A DNA stretch of 6,380 nt. It comes from an uncultured Candidatus Methylacidiphilales bacterium. Its GTDB lineage: Bacteria; Verrucomicrobiota; Verrucomicrobiia; Methylacidiphilales; CALFVM01. The DNA is taken from contig CALFVM010000136.1 of assembly GCA_937928665.1 (NCBI GenBank), forward strand, positions 1 to 6,380, given 5' to 3'. Below are positions 1 through 5,638 of this stretch, one piece after another; positions within the stretch are counted from its first letter, which is position 1; the number at the start of each line of letters is the position of its first letter. The notes below the pieces were generated by a model. That model made no database searches and was not told where the DNA came from. It was given only the letters and a program-made list of their open reading frames with translations. The translations under genes and the position numbers were made by a program.

Positions 1-92
1 AAATATCGGCTCACACGGAGGTTCGCCCTCCCAGAAAAATCAATTCCCCACCCCTCCCCTTTTCACCCCAACACCATCTCCTTTCTCTTTAA
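1..92. other. Non-coding left edge, downstream of the LacI-family gene
   Basis: No coding region can be supported in these bases. They lie just past the stop codon of the minus-strand regulator. They include a short hairpin (GGAGG at 17-21 pairing with CCTCC at 27-31) without a T run on either side, so no terminator is called. The rest is pyrimidine-rich on the plus strand. Confidence 0.6.
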
Positions 93-1157
93 TCAAGATC
101 CCACCCTACCCGCCTTCATTCCGCGCCGCCGGGGCGGCTCGCCCAGCGTCGGACCCCCACGCCATATATAATCCACCAAAAGCGTCCGGGGATCGTCCGT
201 CAACCCCCGTTCCTTGTGGCGGATGAGTTCATCCAGCATCGACACCGCCCGCCTGCCAATTTCTACCGAGCGAACATCCACACCCGCGAATTGCCCGACA
301 TGCCACTCCTCCATGTGCAGGTTGATAAACCCAACCTCTTCTGGAACCCGCCAGCCCCTGTCCAGCATCGCGTGGAGCATCCCTCCATGAAACCCGATCA
401 CCACATCCGGACGATGCCGCTTCAACCACGCCAAATAACCATCGTAGTCGTGGTGTTGCCCAAAGTAACTCGGAACCTCCTGCCGAACCCCCGCCGCTTC
501 ATGAATCTCAAGCAGGGCTGCATGGCGGATATGATCGTCCAGAATGTCCTTGGCATGACGGCAGAGGGCCGCCCCAATTCTTCGGTAGCCGAGCCGATGC
601 GCCTCTTTCCATGCGCGTTGAACCGGATTAAAGACCGATGTTCTTACCGTGTGCACGCGCCCTGCCAACGGATGAAAGCCGCAGGCCACCACCGCAAACC
701 GATCCAATCCCAGTTCCTCCCACGGATAGTCTGCATCCCGATCCGCCAGACCCAGCGCAATCCCTGCCACGCCCGCCGCATACAACCGGTTGCCTATCCT
801 CCTCGCCGCCTGCCGGTCACCCAATCGAATGGACTCGCAGCGGTAGCCCAGGACTTTGGCTTGCCGCGCCATCCCGGACAGGTGCACCTCCGTCCATGGA
901 TTGATCGGTTCACGCTTCCCGAAGAACGTTAGGTAAGCCAGAGGCGTCTCACGCAGCCGCTGGTCACTGTGAAACTTCCGTGCAGCCAAGGCCGCCAACA
1001 CCGGACTGGGCACATAACCCATCTCTTCTGCGATTCCCCGCACCCGATCCCGCGTCGCCGCAGAAATCGTTCCCTCGTTCCTCAGAGCATGGGACACCGT
1101 GGATACACCCACACCCGCTCGGCGCGCCACATCCCGTAAAGTCACCACCTGTTTCAT
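93..1157 (-). CDS. LacI-family transcriptional regulator
   Basis: A DNA-binding regulator of the LacI/GalR family, 354 residues, the usual family length. Residues 6-25 (TLRDVARRAGVGVSTVSHAL) form the family helix-turn-helix. The hinge follows at about 48-61 (YVPSPVLAALAARK), with Leu57 aligning to the leucine that LacI inserts into the operator minor groove. From about residue 72 the protein reads as the periplasmic-binding-protein-like sensor domain. Near its end it has the family pattern around 269-277 (WRVPEEVGF) and 292-308 (GVDVRSVEIG...). I chose the ATG at 1157 because the helix-turn-helix begins five residues later, as in most family members. A TTG at 1196 would add 13 residues that do not look like the family. 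No good Shine-Dalgarno precedes the ATG. The gene is divergent from the PEP-CTERM gene, so that gene is a candidate target. The effector, probably a sugar by family habit, cannot be read from the sequence. Confidence 0.93.
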   Translation of the reverse strand: MKQVVTLRDVARRAGVGVSTVSHALRNEGTISAATRDRVRGIAEEMGYVPSPVLAALAARKFHSDQRLRETPLAYLTFFGKREPINPWTEVHLSGMARQAKVLGYRCESIRLGDRQAARRIGNRLYAAGVAGIALGLADRDADYPWEELGLDRFAVVACGFHPLAGRVHTVRTSVFNPVQRAWKEAHRLGYRRIGAALCRHAKDILDDHIRHAALLEIHEAAGVRQEVPSYFGQHHDYDGYLAWLKRHRPDVVIGFHGGMLHAMLDRGWRVPEEVGFINLHMEEWHVGQFAGVDVRSVEIGRRAVSMLDELIRHKERGLTDDPRTLLVDYIWRGGPTLGEPPRRRGMKAGRVGS

Positions 1158-1163
1158 GAGCCC

Positions 1164-1177
1164 ATGAACGGTTTCAT
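1164..1177. promoter_or_regulatory. Candidate LacI-family operator (inverted repeat)
   Basis: ATGAACGGTTTCAT has 5-base inverted arms (ATGAA/TTCAT) around CGGT. It lies six bases upstream of the regulator's ATG and 47 bases upstream of the PEP-CTERM ATG. A further GTTTCAT copy sits at 1151-1157, overlapping the regulator's start codon, and forms a second, imperfect inverted pair with the ATGAAC at 1164-1169. Size and position suit an autoregulatory LacI-type site, but the palindrome is imperfect and this is inference only. Confidence 0.35.
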
Positions 1178-1187
1178 ATTCTGGCCC

Positions 1188-1216
1188 ATTGAGCAAGTCC
1201 TTCCCAACTCTTAAAT
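1188..1216 (+). promoter_or_regulatory. Weak candidate promoter for the PEP-CTERM gene
   Basis: ATTGAG (1188-1193) and TTAAAT (1211-1216) are separated by 17 bases and resemble -35 and -10 boxes. The second box lies in the only AT-rich patch before the gene. Transcription would then start about 1223, almost at the ATG at 1225, so the mRNA would be leaderless or nearly so. This agrees with the absence of a Shine-Dalgarno sequence. Both boxes match the consensus poorly. Confidence 0.2.
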
Positions 1217-1224
1217 TTCGATCG

Positions 1225-1959
1225 ATGAAAACGCAGATTCTTCTCGTCGCCTCAACCCTCGCAACCCTCAGCTTGGCCCACGCTCAAGTCGTCACTTATG
1301 GCGATCTGGACGTCAGCTACGTGGCCCCGGCCAGCACCCTAACAACCCTAACCACCGGCAGCATTAACATCAGCACCTCGCCGAATCATCAGTTCATCGA
1401 TCCCGACACGGGCACCCCCTCCGCATCCGCCGCCCGATATTTCGGAGGAACCATCAATTGGTCAGGATCTGCGAACACTTTCGGCAGTTATGCTAGGTTA
1501 ACACTTGGCGGGTCAGGTCCGACTATCCGTTTTGAAGTCGGAGACGGCGTAGCAAACTGGCGGATCCGGAACGTTCTGAACGAGTCGAGCGCTACCACAC
1601 AGCCTTTCTCAGGATCAACCTTCGATTTCATCATCAAACTTGAGGACGCCCCCTGGAACACCGGTGTGGCAAAACTCTTCATCGGAGCAAATGCAAATAC
1701 CCTTACCGAAGGAACCCCGGATGCCACGGTCAACTTCGTAAATGCTATGAGCCCCAACCAATTCACCACGCTCTCATGGACAGTGTTCCATGAAAGTTGG
1801 GATGCCAATCCAGCCACTCTGACCACCACCAACATGTTCAGTAACAATGTCTGGACCCCGGTCTCTTCCATTCCCGAACCTTCCACCTACGTCCTCCTCG
1901 CCATGGGCTTGGGTGCGCTGGTTTATCTCCGCCGTCGCTCCGCGACATCCCAGGCCTGA
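1225..1959 (+). CDS. Secreted PEP-CTERM sorting domain protein
   Basis: A 244-residue exported protein of unknown specific function. Residues 1-20 are a Sec signal peptide with a likely cut after AHA20. The middle (about 21-214) is rich in Ser, Thr, Asn and Gly, has no cysteine, and looks like a beta-rich extracellular domain that I do not recognise. The C-terminus is a complete PEP-CTERM signal: IPEPS at 216-220, a hydrophobic stretch at 222-235 and an RRR cluster at 236-238. In known systems an exosortase recognises this tail, removes it and passes the protein to the cell surface or matrix. No exosortase is encoded in the window. I chose the ATG at 1225 because the signal peptide begins there; the upstream TTG at 1189 would bury it. 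No Shine-Dalgarno is visible. Its bases are less GC-rich than the neighbours (34 of 60 in a hand-counted stretch), as is common for such surface proteins. It may be controlled by the divergent LacI-family regulator. Confidence 0.9.
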   Translation: MKTQILLVASTLATLSLAHAQVVTYGDLDVSYVAPASTLTTLTTGSINISTSPNHQFIDPDTGTPSASAARYFGGTINWSGSANTFGSYARLTLGGSGPTIRFEVGDGVANWRIRNVLNESSATTQPFSGSTFDFIIKLEDAPWNTGVAKLFIGANANTLTEGTPDATVNFVNAMSPNQFTTLSWTVFHESWDANPATLTTTNMFSNNVWTPVSSIPEPSTYVLLAMGLGALVYLRRRSATSQA

Positions 1960-1978
1960 TCAAGTTTGATCCTTACTC

Positions 1979-2011
1979 AAAAACCCGTCAGCTCCGGCTG
2001 GCGGGTTTTTT
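1979..2011 (+). terminator. Intrinsic terminator, probably bidirectional
   Basis: It begins 20 bases after the PEP-CTERM stop codon. AAAAACCCGTCAGC (1979-1992) pairs with GCTGGCGGGTTTTT (1997-2010), a 14-pair stem with one G-T pair. The loop is TCCG, which with its closing C-G pair fits the very stable UNCG tetraloop class. Six T residues (2006-2011) follow on the plus strand and five on the minus strand. It can therefore also stop transcripts arriving from the convergent minus-strand operon. Confidence 0.93.
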
Positions 2012-2131
2012 ATTCGTGTTCAAGCAGGAAGTCTTCTTCACCCCCTGCCACCCCTCCATATCAGCCGCGTGGGTCAACCCGCATCCGCTTCACCCCGCCC
2101 CAAAACGCAAAACAGAAGACCCCAACCAAAG

Positions 2132-2148
2132 ACAGCGTCACGCGCTGT
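2132..2148 (-). terminator. Weak candidate terminator of the minus-strand operon
   Basis: ACAGCG (2132-2137) and CGCTGT (2143-2148) form a 6-pair stem with a 5-base loop, 30 bases past the stop codon of the TlpA-like gene. On the minus strand the stem is followed by CTTTGGTT, a poor T run. The strong hairpin at 1979-2011 could serve as the real or back-up stop. The remainder of 2012-2178 shows no coding region I can support. Confidence 0.3.
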
Positions 2149-2178
2149 GCCTGACTCCTCAGGTGGACGTTCCCGCCT

Positions 2179-2766
2179 TCAAGGCTGCTTGCGGGCTGCG
2201 TCCCGGGCAGCTTTTTGTTGTGCCATCCTTGCCTCTTCTGCCAGGAGTGCCCGCAACTCGTGCCGCACCGCTTCCTGGGAAATCTGGCCTGTGTGCCGGT
2301 TAATCACATTCCAGTCCCGGTCCATGATGAACGTTGTCGGCACGCTGTCCAAACCACCAAAGTCATTTCCCGTTTCAATCGATCCCACCAACACCGGATA
2401 ATTCATCCGCATCCGCTCGACAAACGCTTTCAACACCGGGCCGGGCACATCATCAACCGATATGCCTACGACCCGGACCCCATCCCCGGCAAACTCCTCC
2501 TCCAGGGCCAACAAGTCCGGAATCTCCTTAATCGTCCCCGGGCTCCAACGGGCAAAGAAGTTTAACAACACCCAGTTGCCTTTCAACGACTCGGCATTCA
2601 CCGCCTCCCCGCTCAGGGACGGCAACTCCAACCGGGGCCCTGGCATTGGAATGATATTCGGCGGAGGTGGTTGCAGGTTTTCTTCGCATCCCCCCAATAC
2701 CAGCACGGTCGCAATCGCGACACCCGCCTTTGTCCACATCTGCATCACCCGATTCACCGCCCGCAT
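2179..2766 (-). CDS. TlpA-like thioredoxin-fold lipoprotein lacking the CxxC motif
   Basis: A 195-residue exported lipoprotein with a TlpA/AhpC-TSA-type thioredoxin fold. Residues 1-26 are a lipoprotein signal peptide with lipobox LGGC and lipidated Cys27. Glu28 follows it, not Asp, so by the E. coli rule it would not be held in the inner membrane. A proline linker (33-45) leads to the fold: LKGNWVLLNFFARW (61-74), VRVVGISVDD (97-106), and the cis-proline motif SVPTTFIMD (141-149). The active-site position reads W74-S-P-G-T78 where WCxxC is expected, so both catalytic cysteines are gone, and Cys27 is the only cysteine in the protein. Disulfide exchange is therefore not expected; a structural, binding or chaperone role is possible. 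The tail (165-195) is charged and probably helical. The ATG at 2766 has a GGAGG ten bases upstream. The gene follows rsmD by 32 bases, probably in one operon with it. Confidence 0.88.
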   Translation of the reverse strand: MRAVNRVMQMWTKAGVAIATVLVLGGCEENLQPPPPNIIPMPGPRLELPSLSGEAVNAESLKGNWVLLNFFARWSPGTIKEIPDLLALEEEFAGDGVRVVGISVDDVPGPVLKAFVERMRMNYPVLVGSIETGNDFGGLDSVPTTFIMDRDWNVINRHTGQISQEAVRHELRALLAEEARMAQQKAARDAARKQP

Positions 2767-2773
2767 TCAACCG

Positions 2774-2783
2774 CCCCCTCCCC
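2774..2783 (-). promoter_or_regulatory. Shine-Dalgarno of the TlpA-like gene
   Basis: On the minus strand the sequence GGGGAGGGGG contains a full GGAGG core (2777-2781), ten bases before the ATG at 2766. It is the clearest ribosome binding site in the window and supports the first ATG rather than the internal ATGs at 2745 and 2739. Confidence 0.55.
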
Positions 2784-2798
2784 ATCCGACGCAAGAGA

Positions 2799-3371
2799 TC
2801 ATTCACCCGTCTGCCGCCGTTTTAGTAAAGTGACAGCGGTCTCTCCATACCGCCCCTCCCGGATAATCTCCCAGACCGGGTCCGGCCCGACCCGCGCCGA
2901 TCGATGATGTTCCCACGCCAAATAACCGCCGGGAACCACCCGCTCCGCCAATGCCCGGAACCAATCCGCCTTTTCCAACAGCCCGCTCTCCCGCCGATAC
3001 GGAGGATCGGCCAGCACCAGGTCAAACGCCTCCCCGCGCCAACCTTCCAAAAATCCCGCTGCATCCCCGCGCTCCACCCGCCCCACCAACCGGCAATGCG
3101 CCAGATTCTCTGTTATGGCCCGGACCGCCCCGGCGTCCGAATCGACAAACACGCACGAAACCGCCCCACGACTCAAGGCCTCAATGCCCAGAGAGCCCGT
3201 TCCCGCAAACAAATCCAGCACCCGCGCCCCCGGCACCCGTGCGCCCAAGGTTGAAAACATCGCCTGCTTGACCCGGTCCTGCGTCGGACGGGAGGGAAAT
3301 CCTTTCGGGACCTTCAGCCAAAGGCCCCCGGCCGATCCCGCCACTACCCGAACCCGCCCGGCACCCGGCAT
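2799..3371 (-). CDS. rsmD: 16S rRNA (guanine(966)-N(2))-methyltransferase RsmD
   Basis: A SAM-dependent methyltransferase that methylates N2 of G966 in 16S rRNA during assembly of the small ribosomal subunit. It has 190 residues, the normal family size. Features in order: the family N-terminus RVRVVAGSAGGLWLKVP (6-22), RPTQDRVKQAMFSTL (28-42), SAM-binding motif I LDLFAGTGSLGIEALSRGA (52-70), the acidic residue region VFVDSD (74-79), the catalytic motif IV ADPPY (121-125), and the family C-terminal RYGETAVTLLKR (174-185). I chose the ATG at 3371 because it overlaps the stop of the upstream gene as TGATG, an arrangement typical of translational coupling. A TTG at 3389 would add six residues of no family character. 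In many bacteria rsmD lies next to coaD; here its neighbours are an AsmA-like gene and a lipoprotein gene. Confidence 0.95.
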   Translation of the reverse strand: MPGAGRVRVVAGSAGGLWLKVPKGFPSRPTQDRVKQAMFSTLGARVPGARVLDLFAGTGSLGIEALSRGAVSCVFVDSDAGAVRAITENLAHCRLVGRVERGDAAGFLEGWRGEAFDLVLADPPYRRESGLLEKADWFRALAERVVPGGYLAWEHHRSARVGPDPVWEIIREGRYGETAVTLLKRRQTGE

Positions 3372-4681
3372 CACCGGACGACCACCCAAGCCGGCTCGAT
3401 CCCTGCCCGCTCCGCAAACAGCTTCCGCGGCAGGTTGCTTGTCGGATTGCTGATCGGGCCCGAAAGCTTGAAGGTAATCAACCGGAACTCGTCGGCCCGT
3501 CGGTTGAACTGCGCCGAAATATTCGCCGGAATCCGGTCGCCAATTTCCGGATGGAGACCCAGCAGCATATCGAAATCCAGTTGCCCGTCGAAATCCACAT
3601 AACCCGCCCCGGACAACTCAATCAGCGGCGACACGCCCTCCAAATTATAAAAAGTCAACCGCTGGTCCGCGATCTTGAAGTCCCCCGTCACGCGATCAAA
3701 CCGGGGTGCTCGCAATTCTGCCAAACCCAAAGTCTGACCTAACGTTCCGAGAACATCCAACGTCGCCATGCCCGCCGACTCAATCGACAACCGGCCAATC
3801 CCTTGCGCAAGCTGCGGTTGCCGCAAACTTCCCTCCGCCTTGGCATCCAGGTGAAGCGTTCCTTCTGCCCAACGCGTCCGCGCTCCCCCCTCCTCCAGCA
3901 AACCACCCAAATCAATATCACGCAGGGCCACCTGCACCGCGAACCCTGGCACCGCCCGGGCAAACGTTGCGGTCACGGTTCCTTCCGCCGTGCCTCCGTG
4001 GCAAAACCCACGCACACCCTCCATGGTCACCACACGGTTCGCCAGACGAATGGGTGCCACCACCTTCGTCAACCGCAAGCCCGACCCCAGCCGGAAACTT
4101 TCCGCCCGGATCGATCCCGTTGCATCCGTCCATCCCGGCAAAAGACTCAACCCTGCCTCCGCATCAACCCCTTCGGCCAGGCCCAAAGGCTCCCCGTCGG
4201 ATGCCCGCACCTCCACCCGCGCCTGCTCCACCCTTAATTGGGTTAATTGGATCGAAACAGGAAACGTCTGACCCGCCACCCGAACAACCGGTGCCGATCC
4301 CGACAACCACCGGGGCCAATCTCCTTCCAGGTTCGGCATGACCACCAGCTCCAGACGCTCAACCGCTACATGGTAAACCTCCACCCGCCCCGTCACCAGT
4401 GCCAGAACCGAAAACGTTACCCGGGCCATTCCGGCCTTGAGCACACTCTCACCTTGCCCATCGGGCCGCACGCTCAGCCCCCGCAATTCGATCCCATTGA
4501 CCCCGCGCACGGTCAACTGATCAAAATCCACCTCCGCCCCCGTGGCCGACCCCAGCGTTGCGCGAATCTCCTCGATAAATGCCGCCTGACCCATATACCA
4601 GTGCAGCCAAAGTCCGGCTGACGCTGCGGCAACAAAAGCCAACCCAGCGGTCGCGGCAAGTGCGAGAACCAAGCGTTTCAT
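3371..4681 (-). CDS. AsmA-like membrane-anchored protein
   Basis: A 436-residue protein with one N-terminal transmembrane anchor or uncleaved signal (about residues 2-27, Lys-Arg then Leu/Ala/Val) and a long domain on the outside of the inner membrane. The rest is rich in beta-strand-like repeats of the kind seen in AsmA/TamB-type proteins (for example VDFDQLTVRGVNGIELRGLSV near residues 45-65). The final part (roughly 310-425) matches the AsmA-like C-terminal pattern: FDRVTGDFKIADQRLTFYNL, then a GYVDFDGQLDFDM strand, ending in LSGPISNPTSN. Family members are linked to lipid transport or assembly in the Gram-negative envelope; the exact role here is unknown. I chose the ATG at 4681 over a TTG at 4699 because the positively charged start (MKR) fits an anchor; a weak CAGG lies about 9 bases upstream. 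It is the first gene of the minus-strand group, and its stop overlaps rsmD by one base. Confidence 0.75.
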   Translation of the reverse strand: MKRLVLALAATAGLAFVAAASAGLWLHWYMGQAAFIEEIRATLGSATGAEVDFDQLTVRGVNGIELRGLSVRPDGQGESVLKAGMARVTFSVLALVTGRVEVYHVAVERLELVVMPNLEGDWPRWLSGSAPVVRVAGQTFPVSIQLTQLRVEQARVEVRASDGEPLGLAEGVDAEAGLSLLPGWTDATGSIRAESFRLGSGLRLTKVVAPIRLANRVVTMEGVRGFCHGGTAEGTVTATFARAVPGFAVQVALRDIDLGGLLEEGGARTRWAEGTLHLDAKAEGSLRQPQLAQGIGRLSIESAGMATLDVLGTLGQTLGLAELRAPRFDRVTGDFKIADQRLTFYNLEGVSPLIELSGAGYVDFDGQLDFDMLLGLHPEIGDRIPANISAQFNRRADEFRLITFKLSGPISNPTSNLPRKLFAERAGIEPAWVVVR

Positions 4682-4706
4682 CAACAGAACCTGAACCAAT
4701 TACCTA
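4682..4706. promoter_or_regulatory. 25-bp divergent intergenic region
   Basis: Only 25 bases separate the start codons of the AsmA-like gene (minus) and the lipid kinase gene (plus). Two full promoters cannot fit, so at least one must lie inside the opposite gene. I see no convincing -35/-10 pair, and on the plus side no Shine-Dalgarno. Confidence 0.6.
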
Positions 4707-5570
4707 ATGATGTTAGGAAACTGTTGTATCATCCTCAATCCCGCTGCCAAGGGAGAACGTGCCCGCAAACTCGTTTCCCGCGTCCGCGCCAAACTCCCCG
4801 AGGCCGAGCTCAAACTCACCCACCGCCCCGCCCATGCCCAAATCCTCGCCCGCCAGGCCGTTGATGAAGGCTTCACCACCATCGTGGCCGCCGGCGGCGA
4901 CGGCACCATCAATGAAGTCGTCAACGGAATCGCCGGCTCCTCTTCCGCCCTCGGGGTCCTCCCCGTCGGCACCATGAACGTCTTCGCCACCGAACTCGGC
5001 ATCCCCGACAATGTTGACGCTGCCCTCCAAATCATTCGCCGCGGTCGCACCCGGGCCATCGACCTCGCCCACGCCAATGACCGCTTCTTCGTCCAACTCG
5101 CCGGCGTCGGTTTCGACGCTCAAATCGTCGAAAATACCGATCTCCAATTCAAAAAAAACTTCGGTCCGCTGAGCTATGTCGTCACCGCCGGCCACCTTCT
5201 TTCCCAAAAACCTCCCGAACTCCATATCGAACTCGGCTCCGGCGAAACCATGGAAGGCTCCTTCGTCCTCGTCGGCAACGGCCGCCACTACGGCGGTCCC
5301 TTTGTCTTCTTTCCCTCCGCCAGCCTTTATGACGGCGCCCTCGACGTCTGCCTGTTCAAAAAAGTCTCCTACGTCGATGTCTTCCGCTACCTCCACGCCG
5401 TCCTTACCGGTGCCCACACCAAACTCCCCGACGTCTCCTACTTCACCACCCGCTCCCTTCGCGTCTCCTCCGAAGCCACCGTCCCCGTCGAGGTCGACGG
5501 CGAACTCCACGGCCAGGTGCCGGTCCATTTCTCCGTTGAGCCCCGCGTCCTCCGCGTGGTCGTTCCCTGA
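4707..5570 (+). CDS. YegS/BmrU-type diacylglycerol/lipid kinase
   Basis: A lipid kinase of the diacylglycerol kinase catalytic-domain family, 287 residues, typical for the single-chain bacterial YegS/Rv2252/BmrU group. Such enzymes transfer phosphate from ATP to diacylglycerol or a related membrane lipid at the cytoplasmic face. Visible motifs: IILNPAAKG (8-16), the nucleotide-binding GGDGT (63-67) followed by INEVVNGI, LPVGTMNVFATELGIP (85-100), GVGFDA (133-138), GNGRHYGGPF with FPSASLYDGALDV (190-213), and VEVDGE (261-266), whose Glu266 sits where the family's catalytic base is expected. The true lipid substrate cannot be told from sequence. Two ATGs stand in tandem (4707 and 4710), and either may be used. 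No Shine-Dalgarno is visible. Codons end mostly in C. The gene is divergent from the AsmA-like gene; glutamate dehydrogenase follows 68 bases downstream on the same strand. Confidence 0.92.
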   Translation: MMLGNCCIILNPAAKGERARKLVSRVRAKLPEAELKLTHRPAHAQILARQAVDEGFTTIVAAGGDGTINEVVNGIAGSSSALGVLPVGTMNVFATELGIPDNVDAALQIIRRGRTRAIDLAHANDRFFVQLAGVGFDAQIVENTDLQFKKNFGPLSYVVTAGHLLSQKPPELHIELGSGETMEGSFVLVGNGRHYGGPFVFFPSASLYDGALDVCLFKKVSYVDVFRYLHAVLTGAHTKLPDVSYFTTRSLRVSSEATVPVEVDGELHGQVPVHFSVEPRVLRVVVP

Positions 5571-5638
5571 CATCGGCCCCGGCCCAACCCCCGAATTTCA
5601 GCCTGTGGCCTGAATCCTCTTCCTGTATCCTCTCCCCC
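5571..5638. other. Intergenic gap between lipid kinase and glutamate dehydrogenase
   Basis: Sixty-eight bases without a gene. It holds a weak hairpin (TTCAGCC 5597-5603 with GGCCTGAA 5607-5614, one bulged C, 3-base loop) lacking a T run, and a pyrimidine-rich stretch before the next start. TATCCT at 5626-5631 resembles a -10 box placed so that transcription would begin at or next to the ATG at 5639, but no -35 box accompanies it. Co-transcription with the kinase is also possible. Confidence 0.4.

Noticed and set aside
17..31. GGAGGTTCGCCCTCC hairpin resembling the T arm of a tRNA or a terminator
   Set aside because: The loop is 5 bases, not the 7 of a tRNA T loop, and no acceptor stem or other arms fit. 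No T run follows on either strand, so it is not a convincing terminator.
216..932. Plus-strand open frame of 238 codons within the LacI-family gene
   Set aside because: It lies opposite a convincing regulator gene, is Pro/Arg/His-rich and has no recognisable domain.
1189..1224. Upstream TTG start for the PEP-CTERM protein, adding 12 residues
   Set aside because: It would place extra residues ahead of a well-formed signal peptide that begins at the ATG at 1225.
3706..4341. Plus-strand open frame of 211 codons opposite the AsmA-like gene
   Set aside because: Extremely proline-rich, low-complexity translation that arises from the C-rich strand. It has no start signals, and the minus-strand frame has a membrane anchor and AsmA-like C-terminal pattern.
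4713..5573. Long open frame of 286 codons on the minus strand across the lipid kinase gene
   Set aside because: Its protein is dominated by Gly, Asp, Glu, Val and Ala. This is what the complement of C-ending codons gives, and it shows no motif. The plus-strand frame carries all lipid kinase motifs.
5597..5614. Hairpin after the lipid kinase gene as an intrinsic terminator
   Set aside because: The stem is short, has a bulged C and a 3-base loop, and is followed by mixed C/T without a T run. Read-through into glutamate dehydrogenase cannot be excluded.
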